From Rhizobium gallicum bv. gallicum R602sp (lineage in GTDB: Bacteria > Pseudomonadota > Alphaproteobacteria > Rhizobiales > Rhizobiaceae): DNA of 64,000 bases. The position numbers and the translations under genes are program-made. Below are positions 31,013 through 38,885 of this stretch, in pieces. The stretch spans positions 3,481,001-3,545,000 of the forward strand of contig NZ_CP006877.1 in NCBI RefSeq assembly GCF_000816845.1, written 5' to 3'. How positions within the stretch are numbered: the first letter of the stretch is position 1; every line of letters starts with the position of its first letter. Below the pieces are notes generated by a model. The model had not been told where the DNA came from. It did not search any database and saw nothing but the letters and a program-made list of their open reading frames with translations.

Positions 31013-31375
31013 ATGACTCAGAAGATACTGCTCGCCGAAGACGACAACGACATGCGCCGCTTTCTCGTAAAGGCGCTCGAAAAGGCCGGTTACAAGGTTC
31101 TTTCCTACGATAACGGCGCAAGCGCCTATGACAGGCTTCGGGAAGAGCCCTTCTCCCTGCTCCTGACCGATATCGTCATGCCGGAAATGGATGGCATCGA
31201 GCTCGCACGCCGGGCGACCGAGCTCGACCCGGACCTCAAGGTCATGTTCATCACCGGTTTTGCAGCCGTTGCACTGAACCCTGATTCGAAGGCGCCGAAG
31301 GATGCAAAGGTGCTTTCAAAGCCTTTCCATCTTCGCGATCTCGTCGATGAAGTGAACAAAATGCTTGCCGCATAA
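31013..31375 (+). CDS. cpdR: Cell-cycle response regulator CpdR
   Basis: A 120-aa single-domain receiver with no output domain. The acidic pocket is AEDDND, the phospho-acceptor is Asp53 in LLLTDIVMPEMDG, and the conserved Thr/Lys are in MFITGF and LSKPF. The whole sequence is that of CpdR1 of rhizobia. In Caulobacter and Sinorhizobium, unphosphorylated CpdR localises ClpXP to the pole and promotes CtrA-pathway proteolysis; phosphorylation comes from CckA-ChpT. The protein ends in Ala-Ala, as Caulobacter CpdR does, where that tail makes it a ClpXP substrate. It is monocistronic and followed by tRNA-Val. Confidence 0.93.
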   Translation: MTQKILLAEDDNDMRRFLVKALEKAGYKVLSYDNGASAYDRLREEPFSLLLTDIVMPEMDGIELARRATELDPDLKVMFITGFAAVALNPDSKAPKDAKVLSKPFHLRDLVDEVNKMLAA

Positions 31376-31459
31376 GGCTTGCGGGCGGCGGGTCACAAAA
31401 CTTCAAAAAAGCCTATTGACGGCTCCCAAGGTTTTGTGATCTATGCGCCGCCATCGGAT

Positions 31460-31534
<75 letters not shown>

Positions 31535-31681
31535 TTCGATCCTCTTGAAATTACAGAGGAATTCGTCAAACCGCTGATTGACGAGTGATATCCAGGACGT
31601 GAGCAGTCGTGCGTTACGACGCAAAATTGCGCCCTTGCCCAACACGGCTCACACAAGCCAGCCAAAACCCCATCAAATACT

Positions 31682-31816
31682 TTACTTCGTAAGCGTGGCG
31701 TCTTCAGATAGAGTTGCTGCGGTTTGCAAGTTCGGCGTCTCAGGGATTGCTGCGATGAAAAACATCGTGAACGCATAAACTGAGAACAACGTCAGCACCG
31801 CGGTCAATCGAATCAT
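31682..31816 (-). CDS. Small exported or membrane protein (44 aa)
   Basis: A 44-aa frame with a hydrophobic N-terminus (MIRLTAVLTLFSVYAFTMFF) followed by a short Ala/Thr-rich polar tail that ends EDATLTK. TAAGGAGATACTGA before the ATG is a near-perfect ribosome site. It is a minus-strand gene alone between tRNA-Val and the 65-aa gene. I do not recognise a family. The hydrophobic segment may be an uncleaved anchor or a signal peptide; with cleavage at FFIAA only about 22 residues would remain. Confidence 0.6.
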   Translation of the reverse strand: MIRLTAVLTLFSVYAFTMFFIAAIPETPNLQTAATLSEDATLTK

Positions 31817-32131
31817 TCAGTATCTCCTTATTAACAAGGACAGCTTGACCCATATCCGGGTTTTCCAAAACCGTTTTCTGAACGGGAGATGAACAAAAAC
31901 ATGTGACGGGGCATTTTAACGATATTTTTACAACACATTTTGAAGAGTCTCCCTCTTCCCGCGGGTGCTTATAAGCCGGAAGAAGGAGGGTTTTTTGATC
32001 GCGAAGGAGGTATTGCTCCATTCGAGCTAATCCTGTGAATAGCGGGAATCGGCGCCTTCGGCCTGGACATTAACAAAGAGAAATGTTTGCCTTCGAAGGC
32101 TGGCTGAGGGGCCGGCGGTTAGGGGCAAGCG
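31817..32131. other. Intergenic stretch with a plus-strand terminator
   Basis: No protein gene was seen. A hairpin at 31948-31990 (TCTTCC pairs with GGAAGA, extended outward with one bulge, and inner GCTT/AAGC) runs into TTTTTT (31991-31996), a strong plus-strand terminator. No plus-strand gene is close upstream. A TTGACC hexamer at 31845-31850 is present, but without a good -10. A short untranslated RNA is possible. Confidence 0.4.
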
Positions 32132-32329
32132 ATGAATATCGAAGAACTGCTCGACATGCAGGAGCGCGGAATACGCGATCGGATCCTCGGCTACGATTTA
32201 AGCGACAATCCCATGTCCCGACCGGAATTGATGCCGATCCGCGATGCTTGGGAGCTTGAAGTCTGGTACGCCCGCTACGAGGCATGGCGCTTCGGCTGGG
32301 CCGTCGAGGACGCCAGCCGGCGCCACTGA
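32132..32329 (+). CDS. 65-aa protein with weak resemblance to ribosome modulation factor/CrpP
   Basis: A 65-aa acidic-then-aromatic protein: MNIEELLDMQERGIRDRILG, then DNPMSRPE, ending YEAWRFGWAVEDASRRH. The spacing of a helical Gly-containing start, the NP pair and the terminal W-x-x-GW motif recalls the RMF/CrpP family of small stationary-phase proteins. The likeness is by eye only and weak. GGGGCAAGCG precedes the ATG. A terminator follows at 32413-32448. If RMF-like, it would bind ribosomes during starvation. Confidence 0.55.
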   Translation: MNIEELLDMQERGIRDRILGYDLSDNPMSRPELMPIRDAWELEVWYARYEAWRFGWAVEDASRRH

Positions 32330-32412
32330 GCGTTTGCATGGGCGAAGGCTCCGCGCAAACAAGAGGTACGATACAGAGGCCGGCTGTCGCTGTTGACGGC
32401 CACGCTTCCCGG

Positions 32413-32448
32413 AACGGGCCGCCATCCCTGCAGCGGCCCGTTTTCTTT
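32413..32448 (+). terminator. Terminator after the 65-aa gene
   Basis: The perfect 10-bp stem AACGGGCCGC / GCGGCCCGTT has a 10-base loop and is followed by TTCTTTG. Confidence 0.8.
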
Positions 32449-32523
32449 GTAGCGCGGCAAATTTCGGACACAGAAACATGCGACCCCCGTCCGGTAAACC
32501 AGCATGACAGGATTCCTGAACAG

Positions 32524-33000
32524 ATGAGACTGACAGTGATTGCAGCTGCGGCGCTTTCCGCCGCAGCTTTCGCCTCCGGCGCCAACGCCGCCTCCCAGAA
32601 TTTTCCAGGCGCCGGCGTTTCGACGCTTACAGGCAAATGCGCAAAGCTCGTCGTTGGCAACGTGGACGCAACGAAGGGGTGCAAGGGCGAACTCGCCAGC
32701 GTGGGACTGCCGAACGGCCAGGTGACCTTCATCTTCACCTCAGGCGGGAAGATGCTTGGCTTCCAGGGCGATGGCACCGCGATCAAGCCGGCATCTAATG
32801 GCAATGCCAGGATTCCGCTCAAGATGGTGACAACCGGCGTGGGCGAGAAGATGACGGGCCAGGTCAAGGTGGCAGGCACCTGCACATTCGGCAACCCATA
32901 CGGCGGCAAGCCGGTCGTGATCGAATGCTCCGCGGAAAGCAAGGATACGGCCTTTACCGGCAGCTTCCGCACCAGCGGCAAGGCTCCGAAGCAGAAATAG
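32524..33000 (+). CDS. Hypothetical exported protein (158 aa)
   Basis: A 158-aa protein with a clear signal peptide (MRLTVIAAAALSAAAFASGANA). The mature part is Gly/Lys/Thr-rich with four cysteines (GKCAKL, GCKGEL, GTCTFG, IECSAE), probably two disulfides, and alternating polar and hydrophobic residues suggesting beta structure. I do not recognise the family. The ATG at 32524 follows a terminator; an open frame upstream to 32284 crosses that terminator and is not used. It is convergent with the SNase-like gene, three bases apart. Confidence 0.7.
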   Translation: MRLTVIAAAALSAAAFASGANAASQNFPGAGVSTLTGKCAKLVVGNVDATKGCKGELASVGLPNGQVTFIFTSGGKMLGFQGDGTAIKPASNGNARIPLKMVTTGVGEKMTGQVKVAGTCTFGNPYGGKPVVIECSAESKDTAFTGSFRTSGKAPKQK

Positions 33001-33003
33001 ACC

Positions 33004-33702
33004 TCAGGCGCACCATCCACCGGGGGCGCCAGGCTTGCGGGCAAGACCCTCGGTAATCAGTTGAGTGCCCAAGGAGCGGCCGCCGCGCGAAATCACGTGC
33101 GGCGCGCCGGAACTGGCGGGCTTGCCGGCAGCGTTCATGACGAAGGGCCCGGCATTCAGAAATTTGAGCAGCTTCGATTTTGCGGCAAAGCCGATCCTCC
33201 GCTCGCCTTCGCAGCGCGCGGCGCCGACATCCGGCACTACCATGTCGGCGACCAGGATCTTCTCGCCCTTGTACCAGAATATCCCACCGTCTCCGACGCA
33301 GTTCATATGCTCACCCTGCCCGCAATAGCCGAACGCGGCGCGCGCGTTTTCCGGGCCGGCGGATGATGTCGCCGTTGAGGAGAGCTTCACGGGCTGCGCG
33401 GCAGGAACAGGAACGGCTTCGGGCGGCACGGGACGCTGCGGCTGCGAAGCAATGGCCTGCCTCGGCGCGTTCTTGGCAACAGCCGCTTTCGGCGCGTCTG
33501 CCTTGATGGCAGCGGTAATCGCGGCCGTGTCCGGCGCCCGTGAGGCAAGAATCGGGCGCACGGTCTTCCAGTTGTCGTAAAGCGCGATACTGCCTGCGGC
33601 AACGACACCGGCAAAGAGCCAGGGCAAGGCTCCACCATGGCCCCTGCCCTTCGATTTTGCGGATGATTTGCGGCGGCGGCCGCGAGGTGCAGTTCTAGCC
33701 AT
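33004..33702 (-). CDS. Membrane-anchored SNase-like (thermonuclease-fold) protein
   Basis: A 232-aa protein: a very basic N-terminus (RGRRRKSSAKSKGRGHGG), one membrane helix (LPWLFAGVVAAGSIALY), an Ala/Pro/Val-rich linker (about 60-115) and a C-terminal domain with staphylococcal-nuclease-like features (GDGGIFWYKGEKILVADMVVPDV, EG.RRIGFAAKSKLLKFL, GRSLGTQLITEGLA). The usual catalytic arginines of SNase are not clearly all present: ERR and SRGGR may supply two. The domain would sit in the periplasm. The ATG at 33702 fits; the frame is open upstream to 33792. Nuclease activity is uncertain. Confidence 0.65.
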   Translation of the reverse strand: MARTAPRGRRRKSSAKSKGRGHGGALPWLFAGVVAAGSIALYDNWKTVRPILASRAPDTAAITAAIKADAPKAAVAKNAPRQAIASQPQRPVPPEAVPVPAAQPVKLSSTATSSAGPENARAAFGYCGQGEHMNCVGDGGIFWYKGEKILVADMVVPDVGAARCEGERRIGFAAKSKLLKFLNAGPFVMNAAGKPASSGAPHVISRGGRSLGTQLITEGLARKPGAPGGWCA

Positions 33703-33854
33703 CTGGTCCGAATCCCGTGATGGGCCGATTATCGCCTCCCAATCCTTTCCGAAAGGTTGGCATGGAGCCCCAACGTCGAAACGGACGAACAAAGAGCCGC
33801 AGAAGACGTTAGCCCCCCGCGAAGAAATGTTTACCCGAAGGGAGCGCCTTTTCC

Positions 33855-34373
33855 ATGGATATCGTTTTTGCCGACATGTTCCCTGAATCCCGTATTCATT
33901 ACCCGGTGATCTTTGCCCGGCTCATCGGCGCGATTGTGCTGGGCGGCATCATCGGCTTCGAACGCGAGGCGCAAAACCATGCGGCGGGTCTGCGGACCCA
34001 TATTCTGGTGAGTCTTGCGGCAGCGCTTTTCGGCATCATTTCCATCGAATCGGTGCATATGCCGGGCTTTGCCAACGATCAGCAGGTCCGCATCGACCCG
34101 CTGCGCGTCATCGAGGCGGTGACGGCGGGCGTCGCGTTTCTGGCCGCGGGCATGATCGTCTTTTCCAGAGGCAGGGTAAAGGGCTTGACGACGGGAGCAG
34201 GCATGTGGCTCTCAGGTGCGATCGGCCTTGCCATGGGCTTCGGCTATTGGCCGGTCGCCTTCTTCGCGACGGCGGCGGCGGTCTGCGTGCTCTTTGCTCT
34301 GGGCAAAATGGAGCAGCGCCTGGAGCGGAATTCCGGAAAGCAGCCGCCGCCGGAAGGCGATACCGACTCATAA
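33855..34373 (+). CDS. MgtC/SapB family membrane protein
   Basis: A 172-aa protein with four to five transmembrane helices. The MgtC core is recognisable: RLIGAIVLGGIIGFERE, HAAGLRTHILVSLAAALFG, VTAGVAFLAAGMIV, VKGLTTGAGMWLSGAIGLAMG. It has the short MgtC/SapB length without the C-terminal ACT-like domain of virulence MgtC. Some relatives affect Mg2+ starvation tolerance, but the molecular role is unsettled. The coding run has no strong ribosome site before ATG 33855. It converges on two small minus-strand genes. Confidence 0.88.
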   Translation: MDIVFADMFPESRIHYPVIFARLIGAIVLGGIIGFEREAQNHAAGLRTHILVSLAAALFGIISIESVHMPGFANDQQVRIDPLRVIEAVTAGVAFLAAGMIVFSRGRVKGLTTGAGMWLSGAIGLAMGFGYWPVAFFATAAAVCVLFALGKMEQRLERNSGKQPPPEGDTDS

Positions 34374-34398
34374 AAAACGCCCGGCATGCCGGGCGCGC
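34372..34398 (-). terminator. Terminator of the 60-aa gene
   Basis: The perfect 18-base palindrome CGCCCGGCATGCCGGGCG (34378-34395) is followed on the minus strand by TTTTTTA. It may also help end the mgtC transcript on the plus strand, where the T run is weak. Confidence 0.75.
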
Positions 34399-34415
34399 TT
34401 TATCGGCGATGAGAA

Positions 34416-34598
34416 TTAGCCAGTCTTCCCTCTTGAACTGTCCTTGTCTCCATGCGCGCTGGTTTCGCCATGAGCAATAATTCCGGATGCCGCTTCGCGC
34501 TTCTGGATATCAATGCCGTTCTCGGAGGCCTCTTTAAGAGCCTGCCATTCGTTTTCGTGTTTCAGATAGATGTCTTGCGGCACGAGATTAGTCGTCAT
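34416..34598 (-). CDS. Small hydrophilic protein (60 aa)
   Basis: A 60-aa polar protein starting MTTNLVPQDIYLKHENEWQA, with Lys/Glu/His/Gly-rich sequence and ending SSRGKTG. No membrane segment is present. The ATG follows GAGGACTCC on the minus strand. The open frame extends upstream to 34949, but that part lies over another small gene. I do not recognise a family. A terminator follows directly. It shares direction with the 78-aa gene upstream, so the two may be co-transcribed. Confidence 0.55.
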   Translation of the reverse strand: MTTNLVPQDIYLKHENEWQALKEASENGIDIQKREAASGIIAHGETSAHGDKDSSRGKTG

Positions 34599-34669
34599 GG
34601 AGTCCTCACAACTTTGTCCGGGCCTTAAATGCAAAAGCCCCGACGTCGGTTCCCGCGCCGCCTGAAAAA

Positions 34670-34906
34670 TCATAAGGCGCGCCCTTTGCGGCCTTTGGAG
34701 GTTGCAAGGTCTGGACCGCCTTTTGAAAGATCGCCGCCGGTCACATGAGCCGGAACATGAATGTCGTCCATCGGCGTCTGCGGCAGCGTCAGATCGACAT
34801 GGTGCGGCGGCAGCACCTGCACCTTCTGCATGCGGTTCGGCTTTGCCCGCTTCATGCGATCTGCCGCTTCCGTACGCTTGTCGGGAGAATGAGTCGAAGT
34901 CTGCAT
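34670..34906 (-). CDS. Small basic protein (78 aa)
   Basis: A 78-aa basic protein, MQTSTHSPDKRTEAADRMKR followed by Met/Lys/Pro/His-rich sequence, ending SKGRKGRAL. It is probably disordered and nucleic-acid binding in character. The ribosome site AAGGAGGGACC lies about five bases before ATG 34906 on the minus strand, one of the strongest in the window. No family is recognised. An upstream in-frame start at 34993 lacks such a site. Confidence 0.6.
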   Translation of the reverse strand: MQTSTHSPDKRTEAADRMKRAKPNRMQKVQVLPPHHVDLTLPQTPMDDIHVPAHVTGGDLSKGGPDLATSKGRKGRAL

Positions 34907-35313
34907 AAATGGTCCCTCCTTTTTTGTCGCGCCGGCAATGGCATTCCATTGCCTTAACCAGAGCCTAACGGGCGGGCGACCGCATGGTTCCAAAGAAAAG
35001 CCTCGGCGCAGACTGCGGCCGGCTTGACTGGCGCCACAGGTTGACTACCTAGAAGGCTGATCCGCGGCCAAAACGATGCGCATGGTTGCCCCCCGTGCAA
35101 AAGCATCGGCTGCCGGACAAACACTGGTGCCGGGCCCCTCTGGCGAGAGTTTTTACGGCGCTCTCGTGATGTCGGTACCGCCTGCAAACAGCCGGCGGAT
35201 TTTCACTCGATGAAAAAGCTCACAATGCCTCACGCGCATATCCCTTACGATATGCCGCATTTTTCACTCACATCATCCTTCAAGAACGATGTCCGCATTA
35301 AAGAGGTGCGGCC
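34907..35313. other. Intergenic region upstream of the DUF475 gene
   Basis: These 407 bases hold no gene that I can support. Inverted repeats are present, including GCATAT-N8-ATATGC at 35236-35255 followed by CGCATTTTTC, which could be a weak plus-strand terminator. TTGACT hexamers occur near 35025 and 35040. A 77-codon minus-strand frame (34954-35187) looks non-coding. No yybP-ykoY-type manganese riboswitch was recognised, although such elements sit before some TerC-like genes. Confidence 0.4.
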
Positions 35314-36435
35314 ATGAAGCAACCCATCAGCCATCAATCCACGCTCGGCTATTTCCGCTGGGCTTTCATCGTCACGGCCGTAGGCCTGGCGCTCGGCGCT
35401 TTGCTGGGCTGGCAGTCCACCGGCACGATTAGCGGCATGGCGACTATCTTCTTTATCTGTACGGTTCTGGCCGTGCTGGAGATTTCCCTCTCCTTCGACA
35501 ACGCGATCGTAAATGCCAACAAGCTCAAGGAAATGACGCCTGTCTGGCAGCATCGGTTCCTGACCTGGGGCATTATCATTGCCGTCTTCGGCATGCGCAT
35601 CGTCTTTCCGCTGGCAATCGTGGCGATAGCCGCAAGTATCGGCCCGATCGACGCCGTGATCCTCGCCGCCCGGCAACCGGCTGAATATGCGCGCATCATG
35701 AACGAAGCCCATCTGCCAATCGCCGCCTTTGGCGGAACCTTTCTTCTGATGGTCGGCCTTTCTTACTTCTTCGACCCGGAGAAGGACGTCCATTGGATCG
35801 TCTCTGTTGAAAAACTGATGTCGCGCGGTGCGACGGTCAAAGGCATCGAAATCGCCTTCGTTCTCTTATTGATCCTCACTTTCGCTTCATTGCTTGAAGG
35901 CCAAGAAGCGACGACCTTCGTCTACAGCGCGATCTACGGTCTTGTCACATTTTTGGTTGTCGAAGTGATTGGCGCGATGCTGGACGCTTCGCAAAAGGCC
36001 ATGGCAGAAGCGGCACGCGGTGGGCTTGGCGCATTCATCTATCTTGAGGTTCTGGATGCAAGCTTCTCGTTCGACGGCGTCATTGGCGCCTTCGCCCTGA
36101 CGCAGAACCTTTTCATCATCGCCATCGGTCTGGGCATCGGCGCGATGTATGTACGCTCGATGACGATCATGCTCGTCGAAAACGGAACGCTGACGCATTA
36201 CCGCTACCTGGAGCATGGCGCGTTTTACGCGATCCTGATCCTTGCGATCATCATGTACGTCCAGACCCTCTTCCATATTCCCGAAGTCGTCACCGGTCTC
36301 GGCGGTGCAGCGCTTATCGGTGTCTCGCTCTGGTCCTCTATCCGCCACAACAAGCGGAAGGAAGCCCGTGCGCAAGCGGAAGCGAGGGCGCAGGCCGAAG
36401 TCCATTCACCTGCCCGCGAGCGGCTGGAGGCCTGA
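35314..36435 (+). CDS. DUF475/TerC-superfamily membrane protein
   Basis: A 373-aa integral membrane protein with about nine helices. Signature segments are LAVLEISLSFDNAIVNANKL near the second helix and a matching late repeat LEVLDASFSFDGVIGAFALTQN. Both carry the acidic SFDNA/SFDG motif of the TerC/LysE-like superfamily. The C-terminal tail is Arg/Ala/Glu-rich and cytosolic. Relatives are implicated in metal-ion export or tellurium resistance, but DUF475 itself is not characterised. AGAGGTGCGGCC precedes the ATG. A terminator follows at 36488-36516. Confidence 0.87.
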   Translation: MKQPISHQSTLGYFRWAFIVTAVGLALGALLGWQSTGTISGMATIFFICTVLAVLEISLSFDNAIVNANKLKEMTPVWQHRFLTWGIIIAVFGMRIVFPLAIVAIAASIGPIDAVILAARQPAEYARIMNEAHLPIAAFGGTFLLMVGLSYFFDPEKDVHWIVSVEKLMSRGATVKGIEIAFVLLLILTFASLLEGQEATTFVYSAIYGLVTFLVVEVIGAMLDASQKAMAEAARGGLGAFIYLEVLDASFSFDGVIGAFALTQNLFIIAIGLGIGAMYVRSMTIMLVENGTLTHYRYLEHGAFYAILILAIIMYVQTLFHIPEVVTGLGGAALIGVSLWSSIRHNKRKEARAQAEARAQAEVHSPARERLEA

Positions 36436-36487
36436 CATTTCCAAAGCCGCAGCGCTTGTACGCGTTGCGGCCTGACGGACAAGAATA

Positions 36488-36516
36488 AAGCCCGCGACCA
36501 ACCGGTTGCGGGCTGT
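36488..36516 (+). terminator. Terminator of the DUF475 gene
   Basis: The stem AGCCCGCGAC / GTTGCGGGCT (one wobble) has a six-base loop and is followed by GTTTC, a short T tract. Confidence 0.7.
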
Positions 36517-36540
36517 TTCATGCGTGATGTAATCGGGAAA

Positions 36541-36711
36541 CTAGCGGCCGAAATGGTCGAAGGCGTCCGGTGCGATACCGAGAACCTTGAGGTCCCGGGG
36601 CTTTGGACGGCGACCCGCTTCGAATGCAGCGCTTACAGCATTTGCGGCGCCGATGACAGCGAAGGCACGGCCGAAGAAACCTTCCCGAATGGACTTGCTG
36701 TAGGAGGACAT
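36541..36711 (-). CDS. Small protein (56 aa), DUF1127-like in character
   Basis: A 56-aa frame starting MSSYSKSIREGFFGRAFAVI, continuing with an Ala-rich helix (ANAVSAAFEAGRRPKPRD), and ending LKVLGIAPDAFDHFGR. The last third resembles the L..LGI....F pattern of DUF1127-type small alphaproteobacterial proteins. Codon third positions are strongly GC-biased. The ATG at 36711 is preceded by GAGAAAGACA, a modest ribosome site. The function is unknown; some DUF1127 proteins affect RNA turnover or phosphate metabolism. Confidence 0.55.
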   Translation of the reverse strand: MSSYSKSIREGFFGRAFAVIGAANAVSAAFEAGRRPKPRDLKVLGIAPDAFDHFGR

Positions 36712-36801
36712 TGTCTTTCTCGCTTTGGCTTCATTATTGACGCCTCATACATGATGCGCTGCAGCATTCTCCACAAGTGACGGGATTTCAGGCCTGCCAT
36801 G

Positions 36802-36839
36802 CAAAAACAAGCGGCCGGCTCATGTTCAGGGCCGGCCGC
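36802..36839 (-). terminator. Terminator of the tctCBA operon
   Basis: On the minus strand the 9-bp stem GCGGCCGGC / GCCGGCCGC with an 11-base loop is followed by TTGTTTTTGC. It lies 26 bases after the tctA stop. Confidence 0.87.
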
Positions 36840-36864
36840 AAGAAAGGGTTCGAGCAGTCTTGGC

Positions 36865-38382
36865 TTAGTCTTCGCTTGCAGCAAGTTGCGACAGAACTTC
36901 GCCGCGGCCGCGTATTCTCAAGATCAACGGGATGATGAAGGCCGCAGCCGCAACGATCAGCAACCCGGCTGCGATCGGCGACGTGACAAGCGTCGTCACA
37001 TCGCCCTGGCTGATAGCAAGCGCCCGGCGGAGCTGCTGTTCGGCAAGCGGCCCGAGAATCAAGCCGACAACCACCGGGGCGATCGGATAGCCGAAGAGCC
37101 GCATGATATAGCCAAGTACGCCAAAGGCGAGCAGCATGCCGAGCTCGAACACCGAGGGATTGGCGCCGATGGTACCAAGCGTCGCAAACAGCAGGATGCC
37201 GGCATAAAGCCAGGGCTTCGGGATCGTCAGCAGGCGGACCCAAAGCCCGATCAGCGGCAGGTTCAGAACCAGCAGCATGGCATTGGCGATGAGCAGGCTG
37301 GCGATCAGGCCCCATACGAGCTGCGGATTGTTCGCAAACAGCAGCGGACCGGGTTGCAGGCCGTATTGCTGGAAGCCGGCGAGCATGATCGCCGCCGTTG
37401 CCGTCGTCGGCAGGCCGAGCGTCAGGAGCGGCACCAGCGTACCGGCTGCCGATGCGTTGTTTGCCGCCTCCGGGCCTGCTACGCCTTCGATCGCACCGTG
37501 ACCGAATTCTTCGGGGTTCTTCGCCAGGCGTTTCTCGGTCGCGTACGACAGGAAGGTGCCGATTTCGGCACCGCCAGCCGGCATTGCACCTATCGGGAAG
37601 CCGATCAAGGTGCCACGCAGCCATGCCTTCCAGGAGCGGCCCCAATCCTGGGCCGTCATCCAAAGAGAACCCTTGACCGCCTCGACCTTGTCCTCGCCGC
37701 GATTGCCTTGGGCTGCGATATAGAGCGTCTCCCCGATCGCGAACATGGCAACGGCAAGCGTGGTCACTTCGATGCCGTCCAGAAGATCGGGAATGCCGAA
37801 GGAAAGACGTGCCTGGCCGGTCTGCTGATCGATGCCGACCATCGCCAGCGCAAAGCCGATGAAAAGCGACGTCAGCCCGCGAAGTGCCGAATCGCCGAAA
37901 GCGGACGAAACGGTCACGAAGGCGAGTATCATCAGAGCGAAATATTCACGCGGCCCGAAGATCAGCGCCAGTTTGACGATGTAGGGCGCGATGAAGGCAA
38001 GGCCGAGCGTGGCTATGAGGCCGGCCACGAACGAACCGATCGCCGCTGTCGCCAGCGCCGGACCGCCGCGACCCGCGCGCGCCATCTTGTTACCCTCGAG
38101 CGCAGTCACGATCGAGGCGCTTTCACCCGGCGTATTGAGCAGGATGGAGGTCGTCGAGCCGCCATACATGCCGCCGTAGTAGATACCAGCAAACATGATC
38201 AGCGAACCGGCTGGGTCGAGCTTGTAGGTGACGGGGAGAAGAAGGGCAACGGTCAGCGCCGGGCCGATGCCCGGCAAAACGCCGACCGCAGTGCCAAGCG
38301 TGACACCGACGAACGCGTAAAGAAGGTTCATCGGCTGCATGGCGACCAGGATGCCCTGGAAGAGGAATTCGAAGGTGCTCAT
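36865..38382 (-). CDS. tctA: Tripartite tricarboxylate transporter, large membrane subunit TctA
   Basis: A 505-aa membrane protein with about twelve helices. It carries the TctA signatures [84 protein letters not shown] and [16 protein letters not shown]. It forms the main solute channel of a TTT-family secondary transporter that uses periplasmic TctC to take up citrate-like carboxylates. The ATG at 38382 fits the family; the frame is open upstream into tctB. Last gene of tctC-tctB-tctA. Confidence 0.94.
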   Translation of the reverse strand: MSTFEFLFQGILVAMQPMNLLYAFVGVTLGTAVGVLPGIGPALTVALLLPVTYKLDPAGSLIMFAGIYYGGMYGGSTTSILLNTPGESASIVTALEGNKMARAGRGGPALATAAIGSFVAGLIATLGLAFIAPYIVKLALIFGPREYFALMILAFVTVSSAFGDSALRGLTSLFIGFALAMVGIDQQTGQARLSFGIPDLLDGIEVTTLAVAMFAIGETLYIAAQGNRGEDKVEAVKGSLWMTAQDWGRSWKAWLRGTLIGFPIGAMPAGGAEIGTFLSYATEKRLAKNPEEFGHGAIEGVAGPEAANNASAAGTLVPLLTLGLPTTATAAIMLAGFQQYGLQPGPLLFANNPQLVWGLIASLLIANAMLLVLNLPLIGLWVRLLTIPKPWLYAGILLFATLGTIGANPSVFELGMLLAFGVLGYIMRLFGYPIAPVVVGLILGPLAEQQLRRALAISQGDVTTLVTSPIAAGLLIVAAAAFIIPLILRIRGRGEVLSQLAASED

Positions 38383-38393
38383 CGCATCCAATC

Positions 38394-38885
38394 CTAGAAG
38401 AAGAGTCTCTCGAACGGTCCGGCAGGCAGCGTCAGCTGCAGCAGCTGCGAGAAAATGATCCAGACGACGAAGCTGAAGACGATACCCGCCGGGATCGAGA
38501 GCCACAGCTTGCGACGCCCAAAACCGCGCGCCGTGAAGGCAAAGAGAATGCCTGTGGCAATCGAGAAGCCGGCCGTCTTCAGAAGCAGCATTTGCGCTGC
38601 AAGCCCGGCAACAATCCAGATGACGGGAGCGACTTCCTGATGTTCTCGCTCGGGAAACTCATTGCGCAACGCCTCGAAGACGGTCCAGATGCCGAGGCCG
38701 ATCAACCCGAACGCCACGACCTTGGGCGCGGTAGCCGGCCCGATGCGAGCATATTGGGCGATCGCTCTCATATGCGTGGCGTCCCAAAGCATGACGGCCG
38801 CAACGACGAAAAGACAGATAGCAATGATCAGCGCCGCCCAATCCGGGCGACGCTTCGTTGCCAAGGGTGCGTTGCCCCTGCTCAT
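38394..38885 (-). CDS. tctB: Tripartite tricarboxylate transporter, small membrane subunit TctB
   Basis: A 163-aa protein with four predicted membrane helices ([77 protein letters not shown]) and the characteristic [13 protein letters not shown] loop. Its ATG overlaps the tctC stop (ATGA), so the two are translationally coupled. The gene ends 11 bases before tctA. It is the auxiliary membrane subunit. Confidence 0.92.
   Translation of the reverse strand: MSRGNAPLATKRRPDWAALIIAICLFVVAAVMLWDATHMRAIAQYARIGPATAPKVVAFGLIGLGIWTVFEALRNEFPEREHQEVAPVIWIVAGLAAQMLLLKTAGFSIATGILFAFTARGFGRRKLWLSIPAGIVFSFVVWIIFSQLLQLTLPAGPFERLFF

Noticed and set aside
34954..35187. 77-codon minus-strand frame in the gap before the DUF475 gene
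   Set aside because: It has no ribosome site and an Arg/Pro/Ser-rich composition without hydrophobic pattern; considered non-coding.
35190..35313. yybP-ykoY manganese riboswitch before the TerC-like DUF475 gene
   Set aside because: The conserved internal-loop sequences of that riboswitch are not found; only a short inverted repeat is present.
36799..38397. 532-codon plus-strand open frame opposite tctA
   Set aside because: The residue composition (Arg/Gln/Asp-rich without pattern) is typical of antisense frames; the minus-strand tctA has clear membrane and family signatures.
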